Positions 35,169 to 43,787 of a DNA stretch of 46,135 nt are shown one piece after another. The DNA lies in assembly GCA_947626185.1 (NCBI GenBank), contig CANQRD010000007.1:1-46135 (forward strand). The letters are read 5' to 3'. The notes below the pieces were generated by a model that was given only the letters and a program-made list of their open reading frames with translations, was not told the origin of the DNA and ran no database searches. A program made the translations under genes and the position numbers. This DNA is from an uncultured Flavobacterium sp. (GTDB lineage: Bacteria; Bacteroidota; Bacteroidia; Flavobacteriales; Flavobacteriaceae). How positions within the stretch are numbered: the stretch's first letter is position 1; every line of letters begins with the position of its first letter.

Positions 35169-37592
35169 TTAATTCATATTAAGTAGTTTTTTCCACCAAG
35201 GACGATTGTCTACTTGAACATCTTGTCCGTAACCATAGCCATATCCGTAGCCATATCCGTAGCCATAACCACCTCCTCCACTGCGTTTAATTGTTATTGT
35301 ATCGTTTAATACAATTGACATATTTGGTAATTTACCTTTGTTATGTAGATCGTCTGGTAACTTCAACATACGTTTATCTAAATAATTAGCTCTTGCAACA
35401 TAAATACTTGTATCGGCATATTTAGCTATTAATAAAGTATCTGTTACTAAACTAACAGGAGCAGTATCTACAATAAGATAATCAAACTCTTGCTTTAATT
35501 TATCAAACATTAATTTCAATTTTTTATCCATCAACAATTCCGCTGGATTTGGCGGAATTGTTCCTGCTGGTAATGCATATAATGTTTCATATCCATCGAT
35601 TTTCACTATAAAATCATCTATATTCACATCACGACGCAATAAATAATCCGACACTCCTAATGGTGGTAATTGTAAATAATCGTCTAATCTTGGATTTCTT
35701 AAATCCATACCAATAAGAAGCACTTTTTTATTTGATAAAGCTATTGTAGCAGCTAAGTTTACTGAAATAAATGTTTTTCCTTCTTTTGGGAATGTTGATG
35801 TAAGTAAAACTGTTTTTGCTTTATTTTCTTCAACACCACTTAGCATAAACTCTAAGTTTGTACGAACAATACGCAATGCTTCTCCTGTACTTGTTCTGTT
35901 TGCCAAATCAATTACTTTTTGATTGTCGAAAGAATGAGGTACATCACCCAAGAAAGGAATATTTGTATTAGACTCTACATCCATTCTTGTTTTTAGTTTG
36001 GTATCCAGCAATAAACGTAAATAAATCACAACAAATGGAATTAACATTCCAACAATCATTGCAGCTAGTAAAATAATAGAACGTTTAGGAGATACTGGTT
36101 TTTCAGAACTCTTAGCTGCATCAATCACTTTTGCATTTAGATCTGTTGCTGCTAAAGCAATTGCTGTTTCTTCTCTTTTTTGGAATAAATAAAGATATAT
36201 TGCTTCTTTAACTTTTTGTTGTCTATCAATGATTCTAAACTCTCGCTCTTGTCTTGGAACTTGAGATAATTTTGATTTTAATTCGCCTTCTTTACTTGCT
36301 AATTCTTTTTTAGTAATCATTAATGAGTTTTCTAATCGTGCTAAACTTTCAGCTACTGAAGATTTCATTGCAGAAATTTGATCGTCTAGTTTAATTACTG
36401 TAGGGTTTATTGATGTAGAACTTGCACTAATTCTGTTACGTTCTAAAACTAATGTATTGTATTGATTAATTAAATTGTTGGAATTAGGGTCACTAGAAAC
36501 GATATTTCCAGGTAAAAGCTCATTTGGTTTACTCTTTTTTAAGAAATCTCTCAATGAAGAAATTACTTTAATTTCAGTTTCATTTTCAATGATTTGCTTT
36601 TCGTAAACGTTTGCATTTTGAAGATATAAACCTAACTCTGTAGGAATATCCGTAATACTATTAGATGTTTTATATCCTTCTACATTTTTTTCTACATCAC
36701 CTAACTCCTCCGTTATTAAATCTAATCTACTATCGATAAATTCAGACGTTTTTTCAGATAAAAATCGTTTATCTGCAATAGCTTCATTATTATATATTTT
36801 GATTAAATTATTTAAATAATCAATTGCTTTTTCTGGTGTAGGACTTAATATGGATAATTCTAAAACACTAGAAAACTTATCTGTTGGTGCAATGCGAACA
36901 TTAGCTGTATAGTAATCAACAACTTTTTCTATTGGATAAAGCTCAATAATAACATTCTTAGAATCATCCTCTATTTCTTTTTCTTCTTCTAATCTAGAAG
37001 CTTTTAATGTTGGTAATTCTTTTTCTGGATTTTTTGTAACAACTAATTCTCCTAAAATCGTTTTAATTGGAGTGTCAAACAAAAAATCACCAAGTTCATT
37101 ATGATTAATATCATATAATTTAAAACCAGATTGGTTGATATTTTTAATATAAAATGTATAACGAATTTGATCAAAGTCAAAAACTTTATTTGTAAAAGTT
37201 ACTGTAATAGGGCTATTATTGTATAATTCTGTTTTTACAACTCTACCTTCGTGTATATAAGAAATATTTAAATTCAGACTACGAATTGTTTTTTCTGCCA
37301 AAGATCTAGAAGACAATATTTGAGTTTCATTCTCTAAATTACTTTTTCCTCCAGATAGCATTCCCAAATCAGCAAAAGCAGATAGCTCAGAAGATAGTCC
37401 ACCTCCTCTTTTTTCATCTTTTACAATAATTGTTGTATCTACTTTATACGTTTTTTGTGCATAACGCAAATACACAAATGCAACTATTAAAGACAGTATT
37501 ACACAAACAACAAACCACCTCCAGTGAATAATATATTTTTCTAACTCTTCTCTAAGATTAATATTATCCGTTTCGTCAATTTTTTCTCTCAT
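35169..37592 (-). CDS. Polysaccharide export co-polymerase / BY-kinase (Wzc-like)
   Basis: Inner-membrane chain-length regulator fused to a bacterial tyrosine autokinase, paired with the Wza channel to export capsule or exopolysaccharide. Two membrane segments, ~28-46 (WFVVCVILSLIVAFVYL) and ~510-530 (IILLAAMIVGMLIPFVVIYL), flank a periplasmic Wzz/GNVR-type domain. The cytoplasmic kinase has Walker A TSTFPKEGKTF, Walker A' VLLIGMDLRNPRL and Walker B FDYLIVDTAP. The C-terminal Tyr cluster is an unbroken run of seven YG repeats, the likely phosphorylation tail. It starts 1 bp after wza. Confidence 0.94.
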   Translation of the reverse strand: MREKIDETDNINLREELEKYIIHWRWFVVCVILSLIVAFVYLRYAQKTYKVDTTIIVKDEKRGGGLSSELSAFADLGMLSGGKSNLENETQILSSRSLAEKTIRSLNLNISYIHEGRVVKTELYNNSPITVTFTNKVFDFDQIRYTFYIKNINQSGFKLYDINHNELGDFLFDTPIKTILGELVVTKNPEKELPTLKASRLEEEKEIEDDSKNVIIELYPIEKVVDYYTANVRIAPTDKFSSVLELSILSPTPEKAIDYLNNLIKIYNNEAIADKRFLSEKTSEFIDSRLDLITEELGDVEKNVEGYKTSNSITDIPTELGLYLQNANVYEKQIIENETEIKVISSLRDFLKKSKPNELLPGNIVSSDPNSNNLINQYNTLVLERNRISASSTSINPTVIKLDDQISAMKSSVAESLARLENSLMITKKELASKEGELKSKLSQVPRQEREFRIIDRQQKVKEAIYLYLFQKREETAIALAATDLNAKVIDAAKSSEKPVSPKRSIILLAAMIVGMLIPFVVIYLRLLLDTKLKTRMDVESNTNIPFLGDVPHSFDNQKVIDLANRTSTGEALRIVRTNLEFMLSGVEENKAKTVLLTSTFPKEGKTFISVNLAATIALSNKKVLLIGMDLRNPRLDDYLQLPPLGVSDYLLRRDVNIDDFIVKIDGYETLYALPAGTIPPNPAELLMDKKLKLMFDKLKQEFDYLIVDTAPVSLVTDTLLIAKYADTSIYVARANYLDKRMLKLPDDLHNKGKLPNMSIVLNDTITIKRSGGGGYGYGYGYGYGYGYGQDVQVDNRPWWKKLLNMN

Positions 37593-37593
37593 A

Positions 37594-38379
37594 CTATTTT
37601 ACTGTAAGTGCAATTATTGTTACTAACAAAGATATAGCTGATATACCAAGACTTAAATTTGGTCCTACTATCGATGAATTTACTTTAGTTTTATTAGGTT
37701 CTACGTAAACAATGTCGTTTTGATTTAGATAATAAAAAGGTGAAGTTATAAAATTTGCTTTTGTAATATCAACACGGTAAGGCACTCGTTTCCCATCTAC
37801 TTCTCTAATTACTAAAATATTTTCCCTATTTCCATAAATACTTAAATCTCCAGACAAACTAAGCGCTTCTGTCAAAGTTAATCGTTCACTTGAAATAGTA
37901 TGTACTCCAGGCCTATTCACTTCTCCTTGAACAGTAACTTTAAAGTTCATAATTCTCATATTAACAATTGGGTTGATAATATATTTACTCACCTCTTCTG
38001 TGATGTAGTCTATTGCTTGTTTCTTTGTTAAGCCACCTACTTTTATAGTACCTAAAACAGGAAATTGAATATTTCCCATATTATCTACTAAATACAATTG
38101 CTGTTGCATTTGACCTGATCCTGCAGCATTATTAGGATTAGTAGTCATTGTATTCATCAGATTGAAAGGAGCTGCAGCCTCTCTATCTTGTGCAGACACA
38201 ATAATCATCAACAAATCATCTGGTCTTAAAAACGTTTCAAAATTAGTTTCTGCTATGTTTCCTTTCAATACCTCATCAACATTTTGATAATAAATTATCT
38301 TCTTTTTTGACGCACAAGAAGTCAATAATATAATTGATAATATAGTTAGAAACAGAATTGTGGGTTTTATTTTCATCAA
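37594..38379 (-). CDS. Polysaccharide export outer-membrane lipoprotein (Wza-like)
   Basis: The signal peptide MMKIKPTILFLTILSIILLTSC has lipobox LTSC. The body carries the Poly_export and SLBB domains: RPDDLLMIIVSAQDREAAAPFNL, GNIQFPVLGTIKVGGLTKKQAIDYITEEVSKYI, then VTVQGEVNRPGVHTIS and TLTEALSLSGDLSIYGNRENILVIRE. The C terminus ends with a hydrophobic segment, SIVGPNLSLGISAISLLVTIIAL, like the outer-membrane helix of Wza. At 261 aa it is shorter than E. coli Wza (~380 aa), as usual in Bacteroidota. With wzc it forms a two-gene unit ending at a terminator; no synthesis genes follow. Confidence 0.94.
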   Translation of the reverse strand: MMKIKPTILFLTILSIILLTSCASKKKIIYYQNVDEVLKGNIAETNFETFLRPDDLLMIIVSAQDREAAAPFNLMNTMTTNPNNAAGSGQMQQQLYLVDNMGNIQFPVLGTIKVGGLTKKQAIDYITEEVSKYIINPIVNMRIMNFKVTVQGEVNRPGVHTISSERLTLTEALSLSGDLSIYGNRENILVIREVDGKRVPYRVDITKANFITSPFYYLNQNDIVYVEPNKTKVNSSIVGPNLSLGISAISLLVTIIALTVK

Positions 38380-38419
38380 TTTTTATTTTTCAAACAATTT
38401 TTATTAGAATAATTTTTCG

Positions 38420-38449
38420 GAAAGATACTATGTTTTTGTACTATCAATC
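38420..38449 (-). promoter_or_regulatory. Predicted promoter of wza-wzc
   Basis: On the minus strand TTG (38447-38449), 19 bp, TATCTTTC (38420-38427), one base off TAnnTTTG. It lies about 40 bp before the wza ATG. Confidence 0.5.
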
Positions 38450-38460
38450 AATAGTTATTT

Positions 38461-39204
38461 TTAATAAAAGTCGATTTTTTTCTTTCGGAGCTCAAAATTC
38501 TGACCTAAATAAACTTTTCGCACCATTTCGTCTTCCGCTAATTCTTCTGGAACCCCAGCTTTTAAGATACCTCCTTCAAACATTAAGTAAGTTTTGTCAG
38601 TAATTGCCAAAGTTTCTTGTACGTTATGATCTGTAATCAAAATTCCGATATTTTTGCTCTTTAACTTAGCAACAATACGCTGAATATCTTCCACCGCAAC
38701 AGGGTCAACTCCAGCAAATGGTTCATCTAACAAAACAAATTTAGGATCTGTAGCCAAAGTTCTTGCAATTTCTGTTCGTCTTCTTTCTCCTCCAGACAAT
38801 AAATCTCCTCTATTTGTACGAATATGTTCTAAATTAAATTCGGCAATCAATGATTCCATTTTTTCAATTTGCTGTTGCTTTGACAATTTTGTTAATTGCA
38901 AAACACTCAAAATATTATCCTCAATACTCAATTTTCTAAACACTGACGATTCTTGGGCTAAATAGCCAATTCCGTGCTGTCCTCTTTTATACATTGGAAA
39001 ATTAGTAATATCCATATCGTCTAAATAAATATGGCCAAAGTTTGGTTTTACTAATCCTACAATCATGTAAAAAGAAGTGGTTTTTCCGGCTCCGTTTGGT
39101 CCTAACAAACCAACTATTTCACCTTGATTAACTTCAACAGAAACACCTTTTACAACTTTTCTTTTTTTATATATTTTTACAATATTATCTGCTCTTAATT
39201 TCAT
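38461..39204 (-). CDS. lptB: LPS export ABC transporter ATP-binding protein LptB
   Basis: Cytoplasmic ATPase of the LptB2FGC machine that moves lipopolysaccharide to the outer membrane. Walker A LLGPNGAGKTTSFYMIVGL (~36), the LptB-type Q-loop region GIGYLAQESSVFRKL, signature LSGGERRRTEIARTLA, Walker B FVLLDEPFAGVDPV and H-loop LITDHNVQETL. At 247 aa it matches LptB rather than a longer importer ATPase. It is the last gene of kpsF-tatC-lptB; having the Kdo-pathway isomerase in the same unit supports an LPS role. Confidence 0.94.
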   Translation of the reverse strand: MKLRADNIVKIYKKRKVVKGVSVEVNQGEIVGLLGPNGAGKTTSFYMIVGLVKPNFGHIYLDDMDITNFPMYKRGQHGIGYLAQESSVFRKLSIEDNILSVLQLTKLSKQQQIEKMESLIAEFNLEHIRTNRGDLLSGGERRRTEIARTLATDPKFVLLDEPFAGVDPVAVEDIQRIVAKLKSKNIGILITDHNVQETLAITDKTYLMFEGGILKAGVPEELAEDEMVRKVYLGQNFELRKKKIDFY

Positions 39205-39210
39205 AAACTA

Positions 39211-40047
39211 TTAATTATTGTTAGTTGTTAAAGCATTTATTGAAGGCTTCTTCTGAACAAATTTAGAAATATAAATACTTATCTCATATAGAATTAACAA
39301 AGGTATAGATACTATAATTTGGCTAATTACATCAGGCGGAGTAATTACAGCGGACAAAATTAAAATCAATACAATTGCATATTTTCGATATTCTCTTAAA
39401 AACTGTGGAGTTACAAGACCTAAGACCGATAAAAAATAAATAATTATTGGTAATTCAAATACCAAACCACAAGCCAGTGAAGTTGTTCTTACTAACCCTA
39501 TATATGAGTTGATATCAATATCGTTCTTTACCATATCACTAACTTGTAAATTAACCAAGAAATTAATTGACAATGGAGTAATAACAAAATATCCGAATAA
39601 AACTCCCAAGAAAAATAACAAAGAAGAAACTACTATAAACAACTGAGCATATTTCTTTTCTTTGGCATATAATGCAGGACTAATAAACTTCCAAATTTCT
39701 CGTAAAATAAACGGAACCGAAATAATAAAGCCAGCTGTAATACAGGTCCACATCATTACTGAAAACTGACCATCCATGGTACGGTTTTGAATTTCAAAAG
39801 GCAATTCTTGTTGACAAAAACTATCGTCAAAATCAAATTTCCGAGCTATTTTACAAAAGAACTGATACGTTACAAAATCTCCGCTCTTCGGCCCAAAAAT
39901 AATTGTATTAAATATAAAATCTCTGAAGAAAAAAGCCACAACACCCCCTCCTAAAATAAAAACGGATGAGCGTATCAATAGCCATCTAAGCTCTTCTAAA
40001 TGATCTAAAAAAGACATTGCCTTTTCTTTATTTTTATTTTTTGCCAT
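39211..40047 (-). CDS. tatC: Sec-independent protein translocase subunit TatC
   Basis: Core receptor of the twin-arginine export pathway, with six membrane segments. The N terminus carries MSFLDHLEELRWLLIRS, the conserved signal-peptide-binding region with its Glu. The periplasmic loop has PFEIQNRTMDGQFSVMMW, then FILREIWKFISPALYAKEKKYA and the conserved FxxGxxFGYFVITP pattern in LFFLGVLFGYFVITPLSINFLVNL. The 278-aa length is normal. No tatA/B is adjacent. It overlaps nothing and starts 1 bp after kpsF. Confidence 0.96.
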   Translation of the reverse strand: MAKNKNKEKAMSFLDHLEELRWLLIRSSVFILGGGVVAFFFRDFIFNTIIFGPKSGDFVTYQFFCKIARKFDFDDSFCQQELPFEIQNRTMDGQFSVMMWTCITAGFIISVPFILREIWKFISPALYAKEKKYAQLFIVVSSLLFFLGVLFGYFVITPLSINFLVNLQVSDMVKNDIDINSYIGLVRTTSLACGLVFELPIIIYFLSVLGLVTPQFLREYRKYAIVLILILSAVITPPDVISQIIVSIPLLILYEISIYISKFVQKKPSINALTTNNN

Positions 40048-40048
40048 T

Positions 40049-41017
40049 TTAAAGTATTCCTTCTTTTAATATATCATGTAAATGAATCACTCCTTTGTAT
40101 TCATCATTTTCCGTTACAATCAATTGCGTTATAGCATTATCTTCTAAAACTGATAATGCTTTAGATACTAATTGATCTGAAGCGATTGTTTTTGGATGAA
40201 TAGTCATAATATCTTTTGCTACAATATTCCCAAACGACGTGTTTTTTTGCAACATTCTTCTTAAATCTCCATCTGTAACAATTCCAACAACATTGTCATT
40301 ATCATCTACCACAGCTGTCACTCCTAATCGTTTTTCTGAAATTTCAACAATTACTTCGGCAATAGAAGCATCTTCTTTGACTTTAGGTTTATTTTGATTG
40401 TTTAAAATATCTTTTACCATTAATAACAACTTTTTACCTAAAGCGCCACCTGGATGATATAAAGCAAAATCATTAGCAGTAAAATTTCTACACTCAATTA
40501 AACAAGCTGCTAAAGCATCACCTAAAACCAATTGAGCAGTTGTGCTGTTCATTGGCGCTAAATTATTTGGATCTGCTTCTCTATCTACTTTTGAAAGTAA
40601 AACAAAGTCAGAATGCTTACCCAAAAAAGAAGTTTCATTTGCTGTAATTCCGATAAGCTTATTGCCAAAACGCTTTAGAAGTGGAACCAATACTTTAATT
40701 TCAGGGCTATTTCCACTATTTGAAATACAGATCACACAATCTTTTGGTTGTAACAAACCTAAATCACCATGAACTGCCTCTGAAGCATGCATAAAAACGG
40801 ATGGAGTACCTGTTGAATTAAAAGTGGCAACAATTTTACTTCCTATTAACGCACTTTTACCAATTCCAGTCACTACTACTCTACCTTCACATTCAAGAAT
40901 AGTTTTCACTGCCTGTTCGAAATCAATTGACAAATAGTCAATCAACTTTTTAATACTTTCACTTTCAGACAATAACGTTTGTTTCGCGGTGTCTAAAATA
41001 GATATTGATTTGCTCAA
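40049..41017 (-). CDS. KpsF/GutQ-family arabinose-5-phosphate isomerase
   Basis: Interconverts ribulose-5-phosphate and arabinose-5-phosphate, the first step towards Kdo of LPS. An SIS domain (~30-165): RVVVTGIGKSALIGSKIVATFNSTGTPSVFMHASEAVHGDLG, then CISNSGNSPEI and ALAACLIECRNF. Two CBS domains follow (ADASIAEV-like, GIVTDGDLRRML, AITQLIVTENDEYKGVIHLHDIL). I start at TTG 41017 (MSKSISILDTAK), because the ORF-track start (TTG 41080) coincides with the predicted -33 element and adds a spurious hydrophobic N terminus. First gene of kpsF-tatC-lptB. Confidence 0.92.
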   Translation of the reverse strand: MSKSISILDTAKQTLLSESESIKKLIDYLSIDFEQAVKTILECEGRVVVTGIGKSALIGSKIVATFNSTGTPSVFMHASEAVHGDLGLLQPKDCVICISNSGNSPEIKVLVPLLKRFGNKLIGITANETSFLGKHSDFVLLSKVDREADPNNLAPMNSTTAQLVLGDALAACLIECRNFTANDFALYHPGGALGKKLLLMVKDILNNQNKPKVKEDASIAEVIVEISEKRLGVTAVVDDNDNVVGIVTDGDLRRMLQKNTSFGNIVAKDIMTIHPKTIASDQLVSKALSVLEDNAITQLIVTENDEYKGVIHLHDILKEGIL

Positions 41018-41048
41018 AATATGTAGAATGTTAAATATTAGGATTGCA

Positions 41049-41080
41049 CAAAAGAAAATTATTATCTTTATGTACTGCAA
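41049..41080 (-). promoter_or_regulatory. Predicted promoter of kpsF-tatC-lptB
   Basis: On the minus strand TTG (41078-41080), 21 bp, TTCTTTTG (41049-41056), one base off TAnnTTTG. The start codon at 41017 would follow after a leader of roughly 25 nt. Confidence 0.45.
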
Positions 41081-41107
41081 ATTTATGTAAAATACCGTAC
41101 AAAAATA

Positions 41108-43303
41108 ATGAAATCAATTGAAATTGACTTACACAAAGAATTAAAGAAGTTTTTTGGATTTTCTCAGTTCAAAGGCCTTCAAGAAAATGTGGTTAAAAGT
41201 TTGATCTCAGGACATAATACTTTTGTAATAATGCCAACAGGTGGTGGAAAATCACTTTGTTATCAACTACCCGCGCTTGTTTTGGACGGAACAGCTATTG
41301 TTGTCTCTCCGTTAATTGCCCTCATGAAAAACCAAGTAGATGCTATTCGAAATTTATCTACTGAACATGGAATTGCTCATGTACTGAATTCTTCTCTTAC
41401 AAAGACTGAAGTAAATCAGGTAAAAGAAGATATCAAAAATGGTATTACAAAGCTATTGTACGTAGCACCAGAATCGCTTACCAAAGAAGAATACGTAAGC
41501 TTCTTACAAGAGGTAAAATTATCTTTTGTAGCTATTGATGAAGCTCACTGTATTTCCGAATGGGGACATGATTTTAGACCAGAATATAGAAATCTAAGAA
41601 ATATCATAAGACAATTGGGAGACATACCTATTATAGGTCTTACAGCTACGGCTACCCCAAAAGTTCAAGAAGACATTTTAAAAAACCTAGAGATACCCGA
41701 TGCAAATGTTTTTAAAGCTTCATTTAATAGACCTAATTTATATTATGAAATACGCCCAAAAACAAAGAACATAGAAAGTGATATTATTCGATTTATCAAA
41801 CAACGCAAAGGTAAGTCGGGAGTGATTTATTGCCTAAGCCGTAAAAAAGTAGAAGAAATTGCCAATGTTTTACAAGTAAACGGAATTAGTTCTGTTCCTT
41901 ATCACGCCGGTTTGGACGCAAAAACTCGCGCAAAACATCAAGACATGTTTTTGATGGAAGATGTAGATGTTGTGGTAGCAACAATTGCCTTTGGTATGGG
42001 AATTGACAAACCAGATGTTAGATATGTAATTCATCATGATATTCCAAAATCATTAGAAAGCTACTATCAAGAAACTGGACGTGCAGGACGTGATGGCGGA
42101 GAAGGATATTGTTTAGCTTATTATTCTTATAAGGATATAGAAAAGCTAGAGAAATTCATGGCTGGAAAACCAATTGCTGAACAAGAAATAGGCGTTGCAT
42201 TGTTGCAAGAAGTAGTTGCTTATGCAGAAACTTCTATGTCTCGTCGTAAATTTTTACTTCATTACTTTGGAGAAGAATTTGACGAAATAAATGGCGATGG
42301 AGCTAACATGGATGATAATGTTAGAAATCCAAAAAACAAAATAGAAGCAAAAGATGAGTTACAATTACTGCTAAAAGTAATTCAAGAAACAAAACAGGTA
42401 TATAAAACCAAAGAAATTGTATTTACATTATTAGGTAAATTAAACGCGCTTATTAAAGTAAATAAAACAGATACCAATACACTATTCGGAAGCGGAAAAG
42501 AAAAAGACGAACGCTTCTGGATGGCATTAATTCGTCAAGCAACTGTTGCAGGATATATTAAAAAAGACATCGAACTATATGGTGTTGTAAAATTATTACC
42601 ATTAGGTGAAAACTTTATTAATCATCCTACTTCGTTTATGATGACAGAAGATCATGAATATTCTGAAACAGAAGCAACACAAGAAGGAATAGTAACAAAA
42701 ACTGACTTAGCTGTTGACGAAGTATTAATTAGTATTTTGAAAGATCTTCGAAAAAAAGTTGCAAAAAAAGCAGAGGTGCCTCCATTTGTCGTTTTCCAAG
42801 ATCCCTCTCTAGAAGAAATGTGCTTAAAATACCCTATTAATCTTGAAGAAATGGCAAACATTATTGGGGTAAGTGAAGGAAAAGCAAAACGATTTGGAAA
42901 AGAGTTTGTAGATGTTATTAAAAACTACGTAGAAGAAAACGATATTATTCGTCCAGATGATTTAGTAGTAAAATCTACTGGAGCAAATTCTGCTCTAAAG
43001 CTTTTCATTATACAAAGTATTGATAGAAAACTTTCTTTAGATGATATTGCTAAAGCAAAAGGCTTAGACATGGATGCTTTACTAAAAGAAATGGAGCAAA
43101 TTGTTTATTCGGGAACGAAACTAAATATTAGCTACTGGCTGGATGAAGTTTTAGACGAAGATCAACAAGAAGAAATTTACGATTACTTTATGGAATCAGA
43201 AACAGATAATATAAAAATTGCTATGGATGAATTTGACGGTGAATATGACACTGAAGAAATGCGATTAATGCGCATTCAATTCATTACTCAAGAAGCAAAC
43301 TAG
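41108..43303 (+). CDS. recQ: ATP-dependent DNA helicase RecQ
   Basis: Superfamily 2 3'-5' helicase. Motifs: I MPTGGGKSLCYQLPAL, II DEAHCISEWGHDFRPEY, III GLTATATPKVQEDIL, V YHAGLDAKTRAKH and IAFGMGIDKPDVRYVIHHD, VI YYQETGRAGRDG. The RecQ-Ct zinc region begins SRRKFLLHYFGEEF but its four Cys are replaced. A winged-helix domain and a C-terminal helical/HRDC-like segment follow to residue 731, which makes it longer than E. coli RecQ (~610 aa). It is divergent from kpsF and closed by a strong hairpin. Confidence 0.96.
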   Translation: MKSIEIDLHKELKKFFGFSQFKGLQENVVKSLISGHNTFVIMPTGGGKSLCYQLPALVLDGTAIVVSPLIALMKNQVDAIRNLSTEHGIAHVLNSSLTKTEVNQVKEDIKNGITKLLYVAPESLTKEEYVSFLQEVKLSFVAIDEAHCISEWGHDFRPEYRNLRNIIRQLGDIPIIGLTATATPKVQEDILKNLEIPDANVFKASFNRPNLYYEIRPKTKNIESDIIRFIKQRKGKSGVIYCLSRKKVEEIANVLQVNGISSVPYHAGLDAKTRAKHQDMFLMEDVDVVVATIAFGMGIDKPDVRYVIHHDIPKSLESYYQETGRAGRDGGEGYCLAYYSYKDIEKLEKFMAGKPIAEQEIGVALLQEVVAYAETSMSRRKFLLHYFGEEFDEINGDGANMDDNVRNPKNKIEAKDELQLLLKVIQETKQVYKTKEIVFTLLGKLNALIKVNKTDTNTLFGSGKEKDERFWMALIRQATVAGYIKKDIELYGVVKLLPLGENFINHPTSFMMTEDHEYSETEATQEGIVTKTDLAVDEVLISILKDLRKKVAKKAEVPPFVVFQDPSLEEMCLKYPINLEEMANIIGVSEGKAKRFGKEFVDVIKNYVEENDIIRPDDLVVKSTGANSALKLFIIQSIDRKLSLDDIAKAKGLDMDALLKEMEQIVYSGTKLNISYWLDEVLDEDQQEEIYDYFMESETDNIKIAMDEFDGEYDTEEMRLMRIQFITQEAN

Positions 43304-43310
43304 TATAGAT

Positions 43311-43340
43311 AAAAAACCCTGAAATATTTCAGGGTTTTTT
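43311..43340. terminator. Bidirectional terminator between recQ and the 79-aa gene
   Basis: Palindrome AAAAAACCCTGAAAT / ATTTCAGGGTTTTTT between the convergent genes. It overlaps the last two bases of the minus-strand gene's stop codon. Confidence 0.9.
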
Positions 43341-43578
43341 ATTGTTGATATAATTCTCCTCGGTGAGGTTTTAATCTATCTCTAACCGTAATCATTTGCT
43401 GATCATTAACAACCATATAAGCGATACTGTAATGATCATTAATTACCTGCTTCTCAACAATTGCAATAGGCATACTCTCCATACTCACAAATTCATTTAA
43501 ATGAATAACGTGATGTTCGGCAATTTTTTCTGCATCTGGACCTCTAAAATCCCAAATAAGCTTAATTAATCTTTCCAT
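43339..43578 (-). CDS. Small protein of unknown function (79 aa)
   Basis: I do not recognise a named family. The product starts MERLIKLIWDFRGPDAEKIA, then has three probable strands: HHVIHLNEFVSMESM, PIAIVEKQVINDHYSIAYMVV and NDQQMITVRDRLKPHRGELY. It is soluble, without signal peptide or Cys. The fold looks like a compact alpha/beta domain. Its reading frame is the only one of size on either strand between two well-annotated genes, and it ends exactly at the terminator, which supports it as real. Confidence 0.75.
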   Translation of the reverse strand: MERLIKLIWDFRGPDAEKIAEHHVIHLNEFVSMESMPIAIVEKQVINDHYSIAYMVVNDQQMITVRDRLKPHRGELYQQ

Positions 43579-43708
43579 CGGATTTTGTTATTTCTACAAA
43601 AATACTAAAAAATTAATAGTAACAAATCCTTCAAATTTTCATCGATTTTTCTAACTATAATAATATCAAAAGCTAACTCTTTTAAAAAACTCATTGAAAT
43701 TATTGCCT

Positions 43709-43716
43709 TATATTTG
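43709..43716 (+). promoter_or_regulatory. Predicted -7 box (TATATTTG) of the ABC exporter gene
   Basis: Exact TAnnTTTG, 71 bp before the ATG. Transcription should begin near 43722, at the left arm of the 18-bp dyad. The nearest TTG (43694-43696) is only 12 bp upstream, so the -33 element is unclear. Confidence 0.5.
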
Positions 43717-43717
43717 T

Positions 43718-43759
43718 ATTTTGAATAGCTAATAACTCTGATTATTAGCTATTCAAAAT
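43718..43759. repeat. Perfect 18-bp inverted repeat in the 5' leader of the ABC exporter
   Basis: ATTTTGAATAGCTAATAA (43718-43735) and its exact complement (43742-43759) are separated by CTCTGA. The dyad lies just after the -7 box, so it could be an operator or a 5'-end RNA hairpin. There is no T-run after either arm, so it is unlikely to be a terminator. Confidence 0.85.
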
Positions 43760-43787
43760 TCTCAAAACAACGTTATTTTACAAAAAT

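Noticed and set aside
43718-43759. Dyad as a transcription terminator
   Set aside because: No T-tract follows either arm, and it lies just downstream of a promoter rather than after a gene.
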